Positions 36,161 through 48,260 of a stretch of DNA of 60,804 nt are shown one piece after another. The position numbers were made by a program, and so were the translations under genes. A model generated the notes under the pieces. That model was not told where the DNA came from. It did not search any database and saw nothing but the letters and a program-made list of their open reading frames with translations. Positions within the stretch are counted from its first letter, which is position 1. Each line of letters starts with the position of its first letter. This DNA is from Purshia tridentata (Eukaryota; Streptophyta; Magnoliopsida; Rosales; Rosaceae): positions 1 through 60,804 of the forward strand of contig QANT01006503.1 in the NCBI GenBank assembly GCA_003254885.1. Reading direction: 5' to 3'.

Positions 36161-37760
36161 ATTGTTCCTCATCGGATGCCTGGTGCCTCCTCCTTTTGGC
36201 ACAGCTTTGAGCTTTCCTTTCCTTTAGCTATGTATATGGCTATGAATTAGTTTGCTAGTCCCTTCATTCTCATCGATATGGTCCCTACCTAGGTAGCTGC
36301 TTTTTATTTTTTCCTTAAAGCTAATAATATCAAGCAGGGAATTACTATTGGGCAAGTTTAAAGTTGAAATCTCCAATCCCCGTAGTCTCATACCTTACCA
36401 GTGAAGGAATTAATTAAACAGTAAAAGCAACCACCCACTCCCCCCCCCCTCTTCTCTCCAAACAGTACACAAGTAGGGCAGCTGAAGCGTACGTGAAGAT
36501 ATCCCACAGGCTATGATTCCGTGCGACGATCTTCAATCCATAAACATAAACTGACCCATTTCGGATATGGAGATGACCAAACCTCACTGTAGTTATTTAA
36601 ACCTGAGAAAGGCAAATTAGTCAAATAATTCATAAATAGTTTTATTTTTTTCCCTAACATTTTTTGCCCTGTAGTGATTTTGATCATTGAATGTGTGTTC
36701 AGTAATGACAAAACCTAATTTCTGGTTAAAATTTCGATAGAAAGTGATCTATGAAGTTGTGAACATTTTTATTTTGATTTTCTTGCTACAAAACACATAC
36801 CCACTTGTCACTACTAACCCATTACTACCTTCCTCACTAGCCTAAACAGTGAGAAACATACTTTGAAGTTGGGCTTAATCACTATGTTTAGTAAAGGGGC
36901 TTCAAGTTGGGTACGAAGAAACATGGTTTGAACTTTGAACAAAGTCGACTGGAACATGCCATAAACCCCGAATTTGCTTATTAAAATTAGAAATAATTAC
37001 ATTTTAATCCTTATTATGTTTTTTTTTTTTTTATAGAATTGTATGAGTTTATTTTTTCTAAATAAAGTTCTTTGATCATTATCACGTCAAAGAAATATTG
37101 TCATCATTTTTTTTTTTGGATAAAAAGTACAGGTTCACTTAATATCCTCCTAGGCTGTAGAATGAGGTTTGTGAAGACTGCATGTTATAATTTACCTCTT
37201 GAAGTCTAAAATTTCATAGTTAAAACTTAATATAAAACCGGAAAACCAATATCAAGGGCTCGGGAGAGAAGCAAAAATGTATTGTCGAACACTCGATAAT
37301 AGCTGCCGAGCGCTCAGTACCTGATGTGCATGAAAAAATAAAAATAAAAACTAATGGACCAATATTATATAATATGAAATGGTTATAATATTATTAAAGT
37401 TACCTATAATTTTAAAAGTCATAATACTTTAGTTTGTAAAATATAAAATTAAAGAACTTGAATGCAAGTCTTCATGAAACTACAACTTTGGCTAGTTGGC
37501 TTCTCTCCTACATGGTACATTAGGTTTTTTAACATTTAAATTGATTTTATTCACAGATTAGCTAGGTGTTTTTCCATAAAAAAGCTGAATTTTTTTTTTT
37601 GATCTGGAATCTGGATAAAAGGGCTGACTGAAAAATTGTTCATCTCCAAAAAAATTGGGCGATGTTATTTCGGATAGTAAATAAATTTTTTTTTAAAGTT
37701 TGAATAAAATCTTATAAATTCATGACATGTTTACTGGTCAGTCTTCCACAAAGAATTCGA

Positions 37761-37766
37761 CACGTG
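37761..37766 (+). promoter_or_regulatory. G-box upstream of the PPR gene
   Basis: The palindrome CACGTG, in the context gacacgtggcc, lies about 110 bases upstream of the TATA box of the PPR gene. This is the core bound by bZIP and bHLH factors. Its use here is inferred from position. Confidence 0.45.
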
Positions 37767-37869
37767 GCCTTTGTTTGGACAAATATTTGTCTGTCCCTGA
37801 ATTTCCAAGTGTCTCATTTTTAGTGGCTAACAAGATTTACACGTATGGCACAATCCAATGGGGATAAGG

Positions 37870-37879
37870 TATATATATA
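37870..37879 (+). promoter_or_regulatory. TATA box of the PPR gene
   Basis: The run tatatatata sits 65-75 bases before the ATG at 37944, with a C/T-rich leader following. This spacing is typical for a plant gene with a short leader. Confidence 0.6.
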
Positions 37880-37943
37880 CAGAATTTACTCATTCACATA
37901 ATCTGAGTCCCACTCATTTCATTCAAGCCTTATCTCTCCTACA

Positions 37944-39764
37944 ATGGCCATCATCTCCAGTTCTGCTGCAAGCTCTGCAGACTGGTCTTCGGCTTGCGTG
38001 ATATCATGCAGAAAAACCCACAAAATCAACTTCATTACTTCATGGAAAACCCACTCCTTCTTGTCCATTCCCAGCGGGAATCTCCGAGTACTTTTCGATG
38101 TACATTCCTCTCCAATCCTAGAAGATCAAGCATCCACCACCAATTTGTCAGTCATTGAATTGGGCCTCAAAATTCCAGATCCCCAAGATAACTTGAATGA
38201 TGTTCTATGTGGGTTGTTTCAAGACCCCCAAACTGAAGAATTTGCATACCAACAGTATGAGAAAGCGAGACACAGGTCAGAATTCAGACCAAGCAAATCA
38301 GCATTAGCGCATCTAACAAGGTATTTGATACGATTAAAGAAATGGGGTTCGATTATTACACTTTGTGATGATTTTAAGAATTACCAAGTGCTGCCTGATA
38401 GTTATACTTGTTCTAAACTGGTCACTAGCTGCATTAGAGCTAGGAAATTCAAAATGGTTAGGACTTTGCTTGAAGTGTTTAAGGCCGATGTTGATGTTGC
38501 TGTGCTGGCCTTTGATTCCACAATGAGGGGCTATAATAACCTTCAGATGTTTACAAGTACAATTTCTGTGTTTGAACGAATGAAATCTGCTGGAATTGTT
38601 CCGAATTCTGGATGTTATTTTCGGATAATGGAAGCTTATCTAAAAAAAGGCGAAGGTGGGAAAGTTGCTGAATTGTTTGATCATGAGCTAAAGGGTAGGC
38701 AATTAGATTTGGCACCATTTTCAACTCGGATCTGTGGAATTTTGTGCGAGTCATTATGCAAATTGCGACGCCCTTTTGAAGCTCTTGAAATTTTCCGAAG
38801 TATGACAAAGAATGGAGTTTCTTTAGACTCTTCAGCGATTTACTCTTTGTTGATTTGTTCATTTGCAAGCATCCGGGAAGTGAGCGTGGTTGAAGAGCTT
38901 TTCGAAGAAGCAGAGACCAAGAAGATGTTGAAGGATCCCACTTTGTTTTTAAGACTGATATCAATGTATGTGGAAGAAGGGTTGACAGAGAAGACTCTTG
39001 GGGCAGTGAAGGTAATGAAGGGTGCAAATATCAGAGTCTCTGATAACGTATGCTGCGCGGTAGTCAATGGGTTTTCAAAGAAAAACAGGTTGCTAACTGC
39101 GGTGAAAGTGTTTGAAGATTTGGTGTCAATGGGGTGTGAACCAGGACAAGTGACATACGCTTCGATTATCAATGTGTATTGTCGTCTGGGGCTTCACTCG
39201 AAGGCCGAAAGGGTTTTCAGAGAGATGGAAGAAAAGGGGTTTTATAAATGCGTTGTGGCTTATTCAAGCATGGTTGTGATGTATGGGAAAACAGGGAGGC
39301 CAAGAAATGCAATGAGGCTTGTGGCCAAGATGAAAGAAAGAGGGTGCAAGCCAAATGTGTGGATTTACAATTCTCTGATGGATATGCATGGAAGGGCTAA
39401 TGATTTGAAGAAAGTGGCGAAGCTGTGGACCGAAATGAAGCGAAGGAAGGTGGCACCAGATAAGGTGAGCTACACAACTGTTATAGGGGCTTACAATAAG
39501 GCAGGGGAGTTTGAAATGTGTATGAGATATTACAGTGAGTTTAGGGTCCATGGGGGTGTTTTGGACAAGGCCATGGCTGGAATGATGGTTGGGGTTTTCT
39601 CCAAGACTGGTCGAGTTGATGAGTTGGTGAAGCTTTTAAGAGATATGAAATCAGAAGGAACAAGCTTAGATGGGAGGCTTTATAGGTCAGCCTTGAATGC
39701 TTTGACAGATTCAGGGATGCAAATGCAGGTCAAATGGTTGCAAGGTAGCTTTGAGGTCACGTAG
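37944..39764 (+). CDS. Pentatricopeptide repeat protein, At5g13770-like, organellar
   Basis: Intronless gene of 606 residues. The N-terminus is rich in Ser and Ala (MAIISSSAASSADWSSA), with few acidic residues, and suits an organelle transit peptide. From about residue 150 to 590 there is a series of 35-residue PPR helices-turn-helices. Clear examples are VTYASIINVYCRLGLHSKAE, VAYSSMVVMYGKTGRPRNAM, WIYNSLMDMHGRANDLKKVA and VSYTTVIGAYNKAGEFEMCM. No C-terminal E, DYW or SMR domain is seen, so it is a P-class protein. These bind organellar RNA and act in its processing, stability or translation. The closest match I can name from memory is Arabidopsis At5g13770, a predicted chloroplast protein. 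The RNA target is unknown. Confidence 0.82.
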   Translation: MAIISSSAASSADWSSACVISCRKTHKINFITSWKTHSFLSIPSGNLRVLFDVHSSPILEDQASTTNLSVIELGLKIPDPQDNLNDVLCGLFQDPQTEEFAYQQYEKARHRSEFRPSKSALAHLTRYLIRLKKWGSIITLCDDFKNYQVLPDSYTCSKLVTSCIRARKFKMVRTLLEVFKADVDVAVLAFDSTMRGYNNLQMFTSTISVFERMKSAGIVPNSGCYFRIMEAYLKKGEGGKVAELFDHELKGRQLDLAPFSTRICGILCESLCKLRRPFEALEIFRSMTKNGVSLDSSAIYSLLICSFASIREVSVVEELFEEAETKKMLKDPTLFLRLISMYVEEGLTEKTLGAVKVMKGANIRVSDNVCCAVVNGFSKKNRLLTAVKVFEDLVSMGCEPGQVTYASIINVYCRLGLHSKAERVFREMEEKGFYKCVVAYSSMVVMYGKTGRPRNAMRLVAKMKERGCKPNVWIYNSLMDMHGRANDLKKVAKLWTEMKRRKVAPDKVSYTTVIGAYNKAGEFEMCMRYYSEFRVHGGVLDKAMAGMMVGVFSKTGRVDELVKLLRDMKSEGTSLDGRLYRSALNALTDSGMQMQVKWLQGSFEVT

Positions 39765-41909
39765 ATAAATTACCCACTTGATTTGATTAGAAGACAAATT
39801 ACCCAAATCTTTAGAGAATATTGCATTGTATAACTGTACAGAATATTCCAGTGTTGGGCTTCCAAATGCTCTGTTTCAAGTACTCTGTTATGTCAGAACT
39901 GTTTTTTTATCTTCTGTTATGTTAGAAGTTAGAACCTTATGATTTTATTTTTAGAAATTGCTCATATTAAAATTCTGTGTACGAGACGAGAACCAAAAGA
40001 CCAAAACTAATTAAAGAGTACAAGAAAACAGTGGTAAAAACTCGACCCTAGAACCCAAACCTTAGAACTACTACTAGTCCTTGATGAGACCTTTTACCAT
40101 TATTAGACCATGGCCCATTATTTCATCACTTTTTGTATTCATACGTCGGCTTGACATATTGGACCCGTGGGCCTAAAAACTCGTGCGAGCCCAAATACTA
40201 ATAGTTGGAGAGCGTGACAAATCAGTTGGGCGTGAAATTAAACATTTATTTTTCACCGATACATAAAAGAAACGGTTTATTAAATTATAATCCTTAAAAA
40301 AGATGGTTTTCTAATATAAACATGGTAGAAATTTTGAAATCTAACTTTAATCATTTGACTAGCCATGTCAGCATCCAATAATTTAATAAATTATATATTA
40401 ATTAGCCTCTTTTATTATTATCATTTTTATTATTGATTGTTCAAAACTTTAAAGAAATAAAAATTCTTTAATTTATTTAATAATATTTTTTCGTATGTTT
40501 TTTTTTCTAATATACCTTTTTTATGATCAAATTTATTATCCTTATTTTTAGGCATTTATTTATGAAGATAATTAATCTCATTCAAAATTCGAAATAAACT
40601 TGCATTTATTTATTTATTTTACCATCTCTATAATCTCTCTCTCTCTCCCTCCCTCCATCTTTGTATTGTTATTAATTTGGGCATTTTTTTATATATTTTC
40701 TTTAATTTAGATACTTTCTTTAGTTTAGGTATTTTCATTAAGTTACAAACTTTTATGTAGGTATTTTTAATAGGTACTTTATTTTAGGTACTTAATTTCC
40801 TTTAGGTAATTTTTGTGGGTATATTAATTTGTTTTGGTTTTTTTCTTGGCTCTATTAACTTGTTTTGGTCATTTTATTTGTATTTTATTAGGTAGTTTAT
40901 CAATGGAATTTTATTTAGGTGTTTTCTTTAAGTACTTTATTTTAGGTTTATTATTTCGGTACTTTAGTTTGGTATTTTCATTTAGATATTTTCTATAAGT
41001 ACTTTCTTTCCTTATATTGTAATTTTAATTTATTTATTTCTCCTAATTTCTGCATGATAATTTTTAGTCTTAATCATTAATTTTTTGTTTGGTATACTTT
41101 GCTTTTTTAGGATAATTATCTTGCAACATTAGAGGAGCCAATAAGGATAAATCAATTAATTCTAAATTGCCTCATACAAATATGGAATATAAAAAAATCG
41201 ATTAAATATTTAATCACAAGGTATTTTGGGAACAAATAAATTAATAATAATATTAGAAAATAGATAGATAAAAACTTTAATATGGTTGCTGATATGGACA
41301 ATAGTCAAAGGACTAAATTTAGTTTTTAATCTTACACTAGGTTTTATTCAATATCTAATCTTATTGAAGGACTAAAATCTAGAAGTTTCAAGAAAGAAAT
41401 TGGGTCAAGAATAGAATAAAAAATAATTAAATTCAAATAAACTAATTCTGAAGAAACAAAAACCAAATCAATATTAATCAAATAAATTCAAAAATTTTGT
41501 AGTAGTCATAAAGATCAAGTATACATATAATGTTGGGAAGTTTAAATTAGGTGACATGTGATTTAACCATTATGTTCATAAAAACAACACAATAGAGGAG
41601 AAAGTAACACACCTACTCAATACAATGGCCCTACAAATACTATAGTCTTCGACTATATCATAAGTGAAGGGTGGCTTATAAATAAAAAACTGACAAAAGG
41701 ATATGGAAGACAAACTACAGCCTTTTGACTAATCTTTCCATAATTCCATTATCTTTTTTAAATTATTCAATGATTAAGGGCCTTAAGGCTACATAAGAAT
41801 GAATCAATAACAAGAAATTTGGCTAATATTGAAATTAATTAAACTTGTTTAATTTTTGACAGTTGGAGGCGTACGCGCATGGAGCATGGAAAGGGTGATC
41901 GATGAGGTT
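39765..41909. other. AT-rich intergenic region with degenerate repeats
   Basis: No gene is seen in 2.1 kb. Bases 40680-41000 are a degenerate array in which phrases like ttaggtactttattttagg recur many times with varying spacing. Bases 40630-40660 carry a CT-rich run. The left part should contain the PPR 3' untranslated region and the right part that of the peroxidase. Confidence 0.5.
40690..41000. repeat. Degenerate ttaggtact(t)-type repeat
   Basis: Words such as aggtatttt, aggtacttt and agatacttt recur about every 15-25 bases, separated by T-rich spacers. The copies are too diverged to define a unit length by eye. Confidence 0.45.
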
Positions 41910-43050
<1,141 letters not shown>

Positions 43051-45153
43051 TATTGAAGCTAGATTTGAAGTTCAAGACTGTAATTAACTTTCTAAATGAA
43101 ACCCACAAGTGTACTCGTGCAAATGGATCAAATTATGGAAATGAGACAAGGAATGAATTAAGATTGTGGAGAATAAGCTCCTAGCTCTCATATATATATA
43201 TAGGCGGGCATTGGGTTGAATTAATTAATTAGTAGCGTGATGAAGGTTTGTCCTGGTCACTATTTTCTGCAAACCTACGCGTCATCTTCTACTGTTCAAT
43301 TAATAATGTGCAAGCCTCTCAATTCGGCGTGACCAATTCTTGTTTGGTGGCAGAAAGTCTTCGTTTATTATAATATTGTCCTTTGAAAATTCTATTATGT
43401 GGTTAATTAAATAATATTTGTTGTCAATTTCAAATGATCGGGAAGTAGTCGCAAAAATATTTATTAAACATCCTTATTTTCTGTCCCATTGTAATTAAAC
43501 CAGTTTGACGTGCGATTTTTGGGACCCACATGCATGCATTTGGGCATTAACGACCAAAAAGGGTAGTTGCTGCTCTTAATTTGTACCTTGTGCTCTCTCT
43601 AGATGGGTTGATAGCAGCCCACGTTTTGCGGTAAATTTTACTTTTACACAGTAAATCAATGTGAAAATGAAGAGTTAAACAACACAAACTTCCGTGGCCA
43701 AAAAAAAAACAACAACAAACAATTAAGGGCTTAGATATATCATATAAGCTTGCGCAAGACTCGCAACACAAAATTGGTGATCTTAGTTCGTACCTTTTAA
43801 CAAGTATGTTAAAGCAGCTGTCGTATACCTCATTGGTTTCAAGCTATTATTAAAATAATAATCAAATTTTACCAATTATTGATGTTTGTAAAATTTCTAA
43901 GTAAAGGTGTTCACGATTTAACATGTACAATTATTACTAGCAAGTAGCAACCAAGTGTTAACTGTGTGAGCCATCAATTAAAAAGCTGTTCATCATGTAC
44001 GTACGTTGGTTGACCTGGGATAAATTAGGACTTAGCTTTCCTTAGAATTTTCTCTCCGACCTCCACCTCTGACCACATGACATTTGTATTGAATCGTTAA
44101 TTTATAGCAGGCAATGTTGAGATAGTTGAATTAATAGATTAATTCAAGAGCGATTAATGTCTCTGCCAACTAGCTACTTGTTGTCACTACTCGGATTAAA
44201 AAGTTAAAAAAACTTCTTGTTATCCTACGTGAAGATTGTGACTTTTCAATAAAGATACACAATTGAAAAATGGTCAAAGAAAAAAATATATATACAATTG
44301 CAGTGAATTTCAGAACCTTCAAGCGCCCAATAATATTGTTTTTGTCAAATTTTATTTTGTGACGAATGCTGTATCATCTTTGCTACTAGTTTTGAATAAA
44401 TTGTACATGAAATAACTATTTTCACGAAAACGGTCGACATATACTTTGATCCCAAAAGCAAAAAGGTTATATTGAAATTTATATACGTACAAGATCGTAT
44501 TGGTCTTACATATTAATAAGTTAATATTCATCTGTTCTTAGGGAGGCAAAGTCGGTCCCATAAAGGGATAGGATTTGCTTTTCGAAACTTTATATGAAAT
44601 AATAAAATTATTTCCATAAATTTAGCAACGACCACAAACTGGAGGCTGGCAGGTTTGTGGGCCTCCTTCGGAATTTCTAATGAAAGGGAAAGGGAGTGGA
44701 AATTTTGGGAGAAATTATTATAAAGGGTGTAGATAGCATTTTAGGGGTATGAATAGATACACTCTTTTTGTTACTTGAATTAAAATGTAGTACAAACTTT
44801 AGATATGTGCAAGAGCATCAATTGATCAATGTCTCTGACAGTGGTCTTTGAACTTCTTCAATTAACTGCTTGTAGTAACTGTCATCAAACTGACTCATTC
44901 TTATTTCTTACTACCTACCAATACAGCAAATTAGCAATACTAAATTTTCAAGAACAAAGACCGCTAGCAATTTCACAATAATAAGCAAAAACTGATTCGA
45001 TCTTCTTCATTCAATACTTCGATGGGAAAAACAAACGGAAACGTCAACGATTGGAAGCCACACTGAAAAGCAAATTGAATTCAAATTCTTCAGAATATTG
45101 CCCAGGATTATACAGTTCCCAAAATTAACTTAAAAAAACTAGAAGGAAGTATT
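43051..45153. other. Intergenic region between peroxidase and microprotein genes
   Basis: The left 400 bases are the peroxidase promoter region. No convincing gene is seen in the rest. Bases 44690-44770 contain gggagaaattattataaagg, which resembles the left end of the small element at 55509. Bases 44860-45153 probably belong to the 3' untranslated region of the microprotein gene. Confidence 0.45.
43190..43202 (-). promoter_or_regulatory. TATA box of the peroxidase gene
   Basis: The run tatatatatatat lies about 140-150 bases before the peroxidase start codon, read on the minus strand. The distance is a little long, which would mean a leader of about 110 bases. Confidence 0.5.
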
Positions 45154-45560
45154 TCATTCTTTCTCAGGTTGCTTTCCCTTGGTCCCATTAACACCATCCA
45201 CAGGAGGCAATGTCTGTACACAATGCAAAGAAGAGCAAAGGAACAAGGATAAGAATCGTATAGTGATCAAACAGAGCAAACAGCACACAGTGTTATATAG
45301 TGCAGGTATGTCAAACATTTTATCAAACAGCTCAAGTGCAATCAGTCCTCCTCAAATTGTTAAACCTAAACACCCATATATTATTTCATAATTGATCAAC
45401 CGTGTGTGAGAGAGTGAGAGAATGAGAGTACAAGATCAGGCTTGTAGACATTGTGGACAACGGAGGCCCCGGCGAGAAGCGAAACGACAACGACGACGCA
45501 CGACCAAGCCAGTGAAGGAGTGCCTATCGGCTGCCTCCCTCCCCCGAATTTCTGATTCAT
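45154..45560 (-). CDS. Small mitochondrial protein resembling BRAWNIN/UQCC6 (complex III assembly)
   Basis: Two exons, 45560-45432 and 45213-45154, give 62 residues. The donor is CTT|GTACTC and the acceptor is GTACAG|ACA. The protein starts MNQKFGGGRQP, has a single hydrophobic segment (LAWSCVVVVVSLLAGASVV) and then VHNVYKPDLTLPPVDG, ending GKQPEKE. The phrase AGASVVHNVYKPDLTLP lines up with the phrase around VVHRYYRPDLTIP in animal BRAWNIN (UQCC6, DUF4516). That is a small inner-membrane protein needed to assemble respiratory complex III. Homology is judged by eye from a short motif, but length, topology and motif order all agree. The role in plants is inferred. Confidence 0.7.
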
Positions 45561-46792
45561 CCCCAAACGACACAACCGGCGTACAGTACAGTAGAGATTC
45601 CGCTCGCAGATTTCACTAACTTCCTAGGTGCTAATGGATGCTGGACCAAAGGCTTTGCAGCAATTCTAGGTGTTCGAGGATTATTTGGGCTCTTTTTCTT
45701 GGCATGCAGTTGGGTTGGAGAGTTCTCATAAATTCATAATATATATGATGGCTTAATAGTCATTTCCCCTTCATCTATGATCGAGATGTTAAATTGCCCT
45801 AACTAAAAGTTTATTCATTTACAATTTAAACTTTTATGCTCTTGGCCCAAAAAAAAAAAAAAACTTTTATAAATAAGCTAACATGGGATTTCTAAAAATT
45901 TCAATAATATTTTCGTTCATCAATAACACATGTTCTTTCTCCAAATCCAAAAAGATTTGTTTCATTTTTCTTAATTTTAGGTACCACAAAGCTTCAAGTT
46001 TTGACATCATTTAGCCAAATCGGAATGGACTGAGGGCATGACAAAGTTTCATATTTAATTATCTTATTCATGAGAGAGATTCTTCCGAATTAATCAACTT
46101 TTGAACATTTTCGTGTGAAGTTAAGAGACACAGGAATCCTCCGATATACAATAAGTTAAATAACTATTAAACTTAATATGATTGAGCTTAGCCTTGATGT
46201 AGTATTATATATTTTTGACTTTATAACACTTTATTAGTCAAAATTTTAATTTTGATCTCACTTCACCACTTAATAAAAATGGTGTCAATTTATTATCTAA
46301 ATTAAAAATTTATTGCAAAATACCAGTTGGGACTTATTTTGTCTAAACTTATGTTAAAAATAAGAGTGTTTTGGTCTTTCAAATCACTTAAAATAACAGG
46401 TAAACTATAAAAAAAAGTTATTTTTTTCTTATAATAGAAATCTGAAAAAGATAAAAAAAATCCTTAATTTTAACAAAAGTTTAGACGAATTGAGCTAGAG
46501 ATGGCACATTGCAACAAATTTTTAATTTAGATTGTAAATTGATACAATTTTAGATGGTGAAATAAGATAAATTCATGCAGGTAAAATATAAAAAATGCTA
46601 TATTTTTTCACAAACAGTTTTCACATTTCCAATCCAGTCATTCTTTTGGTGATGTTCGTGGTTGTCTGTAACTTTAAGATCGACCATGTTAAAACATCAT
46701 ATATTTGGTATCAAAATTAATATTGATAAATAGAAACAAAAGATCACAACCAGCAGAGTGTTATCTTTTTCACACAGAAGCTACAATGGTTA
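45561..46792. other. AT-rich intergenic region
   Basis: The region upstream of the microprotein gene is followed by about 1 kb of AT-rich sequence. Bases 46280-46560 contain an imperfect inverted pair built on the phrase aattaaaaatttattgcaa and its complement ttgcaacaaatttttaattt, possibly an old MITE. No gene is seen. Confidence 0.45.
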
Positions 46793-47289
46793 CTAACAAT
46801 GTTTGGTACAAAAACATCTTCGGCGGAAGACACGACATTGACCTCCGATGAAGCCCTCTGCTTTGCAAATTGATGCGCAGTTGCTCGTCTTAAAGCAAAC
46901 ACCCTTAAAGCGTCTGCTCTGAGACTCACAGGTCTTAGTCTTAAGCTCAACAAGCTTTGATGGCTTACCCTCAGCAACTATTGCCTCCATTTCTATCAAA
47001 CATGCACATCATTAAATTAATCCAAAAAATTATACTATATTAACTCTATCACTGCTAACTCGGCATGCACAAATCATAACCTTAATCATGCCACTTTCTT
47101 TAATTTTTACCATCATATCAAGTGCTCTTTAAAATTCATTAAAATCACATTGATCTATTATGTTCTATATCTTTATTAGGTGAAAAGATCAAATTAATTC
47201 GAGGAAGAGATTAAGAGAGAGATACCAGTAGCCAGTAGAAGCATGACAAGGACGAAAGCAACTGAAAATAAACGTACAGAGGGCTCCAT
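46793..47289 (-). CDS. Plant defensin with extended pro-region
   Basis: Two exons, 47289-47226 and 46992-46793, give 87 residues. Exon 1 encodes the hydrophobic signal peptide ([20 protein letters not shown]), and the phase-1 intron lies at its end, the usual defensin position. The mature part has all eight cysteines of the cysteine-stabilised alpha-beta fold: TCES, GVC, NCASIC, GGQC, CFC and KHC. The gamma-core is [10 protein letters not shown]. Between signal and first cysteine there are about ten extra residues ([13 protein letters not shown]) compared with the neighbour at 47852. Plant defensins are secreted antifungal peptides. [11 protein letters not shown] replaces the commoner [11 protein letters not shown], so activity may differ. 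A TATA box lies at 47371-47378. Confidence 0.88.
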
Positions 47290-47303
47290 CTTGATCTCTC
47301 TGT

Positions 47304-47317
47304 GCGCGCGCGCGCGC
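47304..47317. repeat. (GC)7 run in the leader of the first defensin
   Basis: Seven GC dinucleotides lie about 15 bases upstream of the defensin ATG at 47289, inside the predicted 5' leader. Alternating purine-pyrimidine DNA of this kind can form Z-DNA, and in RNA it could fold near the start codon. Confidence 0.9.
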
Positions 47318-47370
47318 TGGTATGTGAAGGACAAAGGTCGTGATACAAATGATTATAACTTGGCAAGCCC

Positions 47371-47378
47371 TATATATA
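47371..47378 (-). promoter_or_regulatory. TATA box of the first defensin
   Basis: The word tatatata (TATATATA on the minus strand) lies about 85 bases before the defensin ATG, the same distance as the TATA box of its neighbour. Confidence 0.6.
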
Positions 47379-47851
47379 GAGTCGTAGAACGAATTAAGTG
47401 GATCTTCGTCTTTAGCCCAACTCAAGAATTTTGAAATTTTCAGCTTCAAGATCTACCTTAAAACAACTTTCTATTTTGAAACCAACTTTTGACCTTTTTT
47501 GTTTTGTTTTTGGCAATCATATTTCTCTTGCCAAGCACATTTGGCCTTTATTTATGAATGTTGCACCATCTCATTAAATCCGCGTAACCCTTATAATTAA
47601 AATGAGTGTTAAGATACAACCATTGAGATTTAAGAGCAATATTTCATATGCAGGTTATTCATTAGAAAACAGAGAACAAGTAGAAGCTTACATAGACCAT
47701 GCATATGAGATTACAAAACAACTCTCACTCGCACAGTTACACACAAGAAGAAGAACAATAACAAAGACGCACATAAACCCATGATAAATTGGGTCATTTA
47801 TTCTAATTGCCACAAACACAGATGATGTGACAGATAAATTGTTAACGATGA

Positions 47852-48170
47852 TTAACAATGTTTAGAGCAGAAGCATCGACGGCGAAAGCCACGGCAATGG
47901 CCTCCAGGGAAGCCCTCAGTTTGGCAAACAGATGCACAGTTGCTTTTGCTCACGCATGTTCCCCTGAAGCGATGGCTTTGAGACTCACATGTCCTACCCT
48001 CTGCAACCATTGGTCCCATCCCTGCCACACCCACCAAACACATGATAAATTTATTTATATAATACGATCCCATTAGGCATATACATCAAATTAATAAGAG
48101 GATTACCTGTAGCCATGAAAAGCATGAGGAGGACAAAGGCAGTGGAAAACAAACGCATAGAACGCTCCAT
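47852..48170 (-). CDS. Plant defensin
   Basis: Two exons, 48170-48107 and 48021-47852, give 77 residues, the standard length for the family. The signal peptide is [20 protein letters not shown], with a phase-1 intron at its end and exon 1 of 64 bases exactly as in the neighbour. The mature peptide starts [14 protein letters not shown] and ends [14 protein letters not shown], with all eight cysteines and the gamma-core [10 protein letters not shown]. It is a canonical secreted antifungal-type defensin, and its sequence resembles defensins of Prunus fruit as I remember them. It and the gene at 46793 are a tandem pair on the same strand, about 560 bases apart. Confidence 0.93.
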
Positions 48171-48250
48171 CTTCTGTCTTGTATATTTATGTGTGTACCT
48201 ATGGGAAGTGTAACGAGTGTTGATGCAAACTTATCCCATGCTTACAAGCC

Positions 48251-48260
48251 TTTATATAGA
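48251..48260 (-). promoter_or_regulatory. TATA box of the second defensin
   Basis: The plus-strand word tttatataga reads TCTATATAAA on the minus strand, about 85 bases before the ATG. Confidence 0.6.

Larger units (their letters stand above)
35361..37943. other. Divergent intergenic region between copy B and the PPR gene
   Basis: This 2.6-kb spacer lies between two divergently transcribed genes. It holds the W-box-like tandem repeat at 36126-36160, and a G-box and TATA box for the PPR gene near its right end. Short frames at 35888-36128 and 36511-36711 look like chance. The rest is AT-rich with several poly-T runs. Confidence 0.5.
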
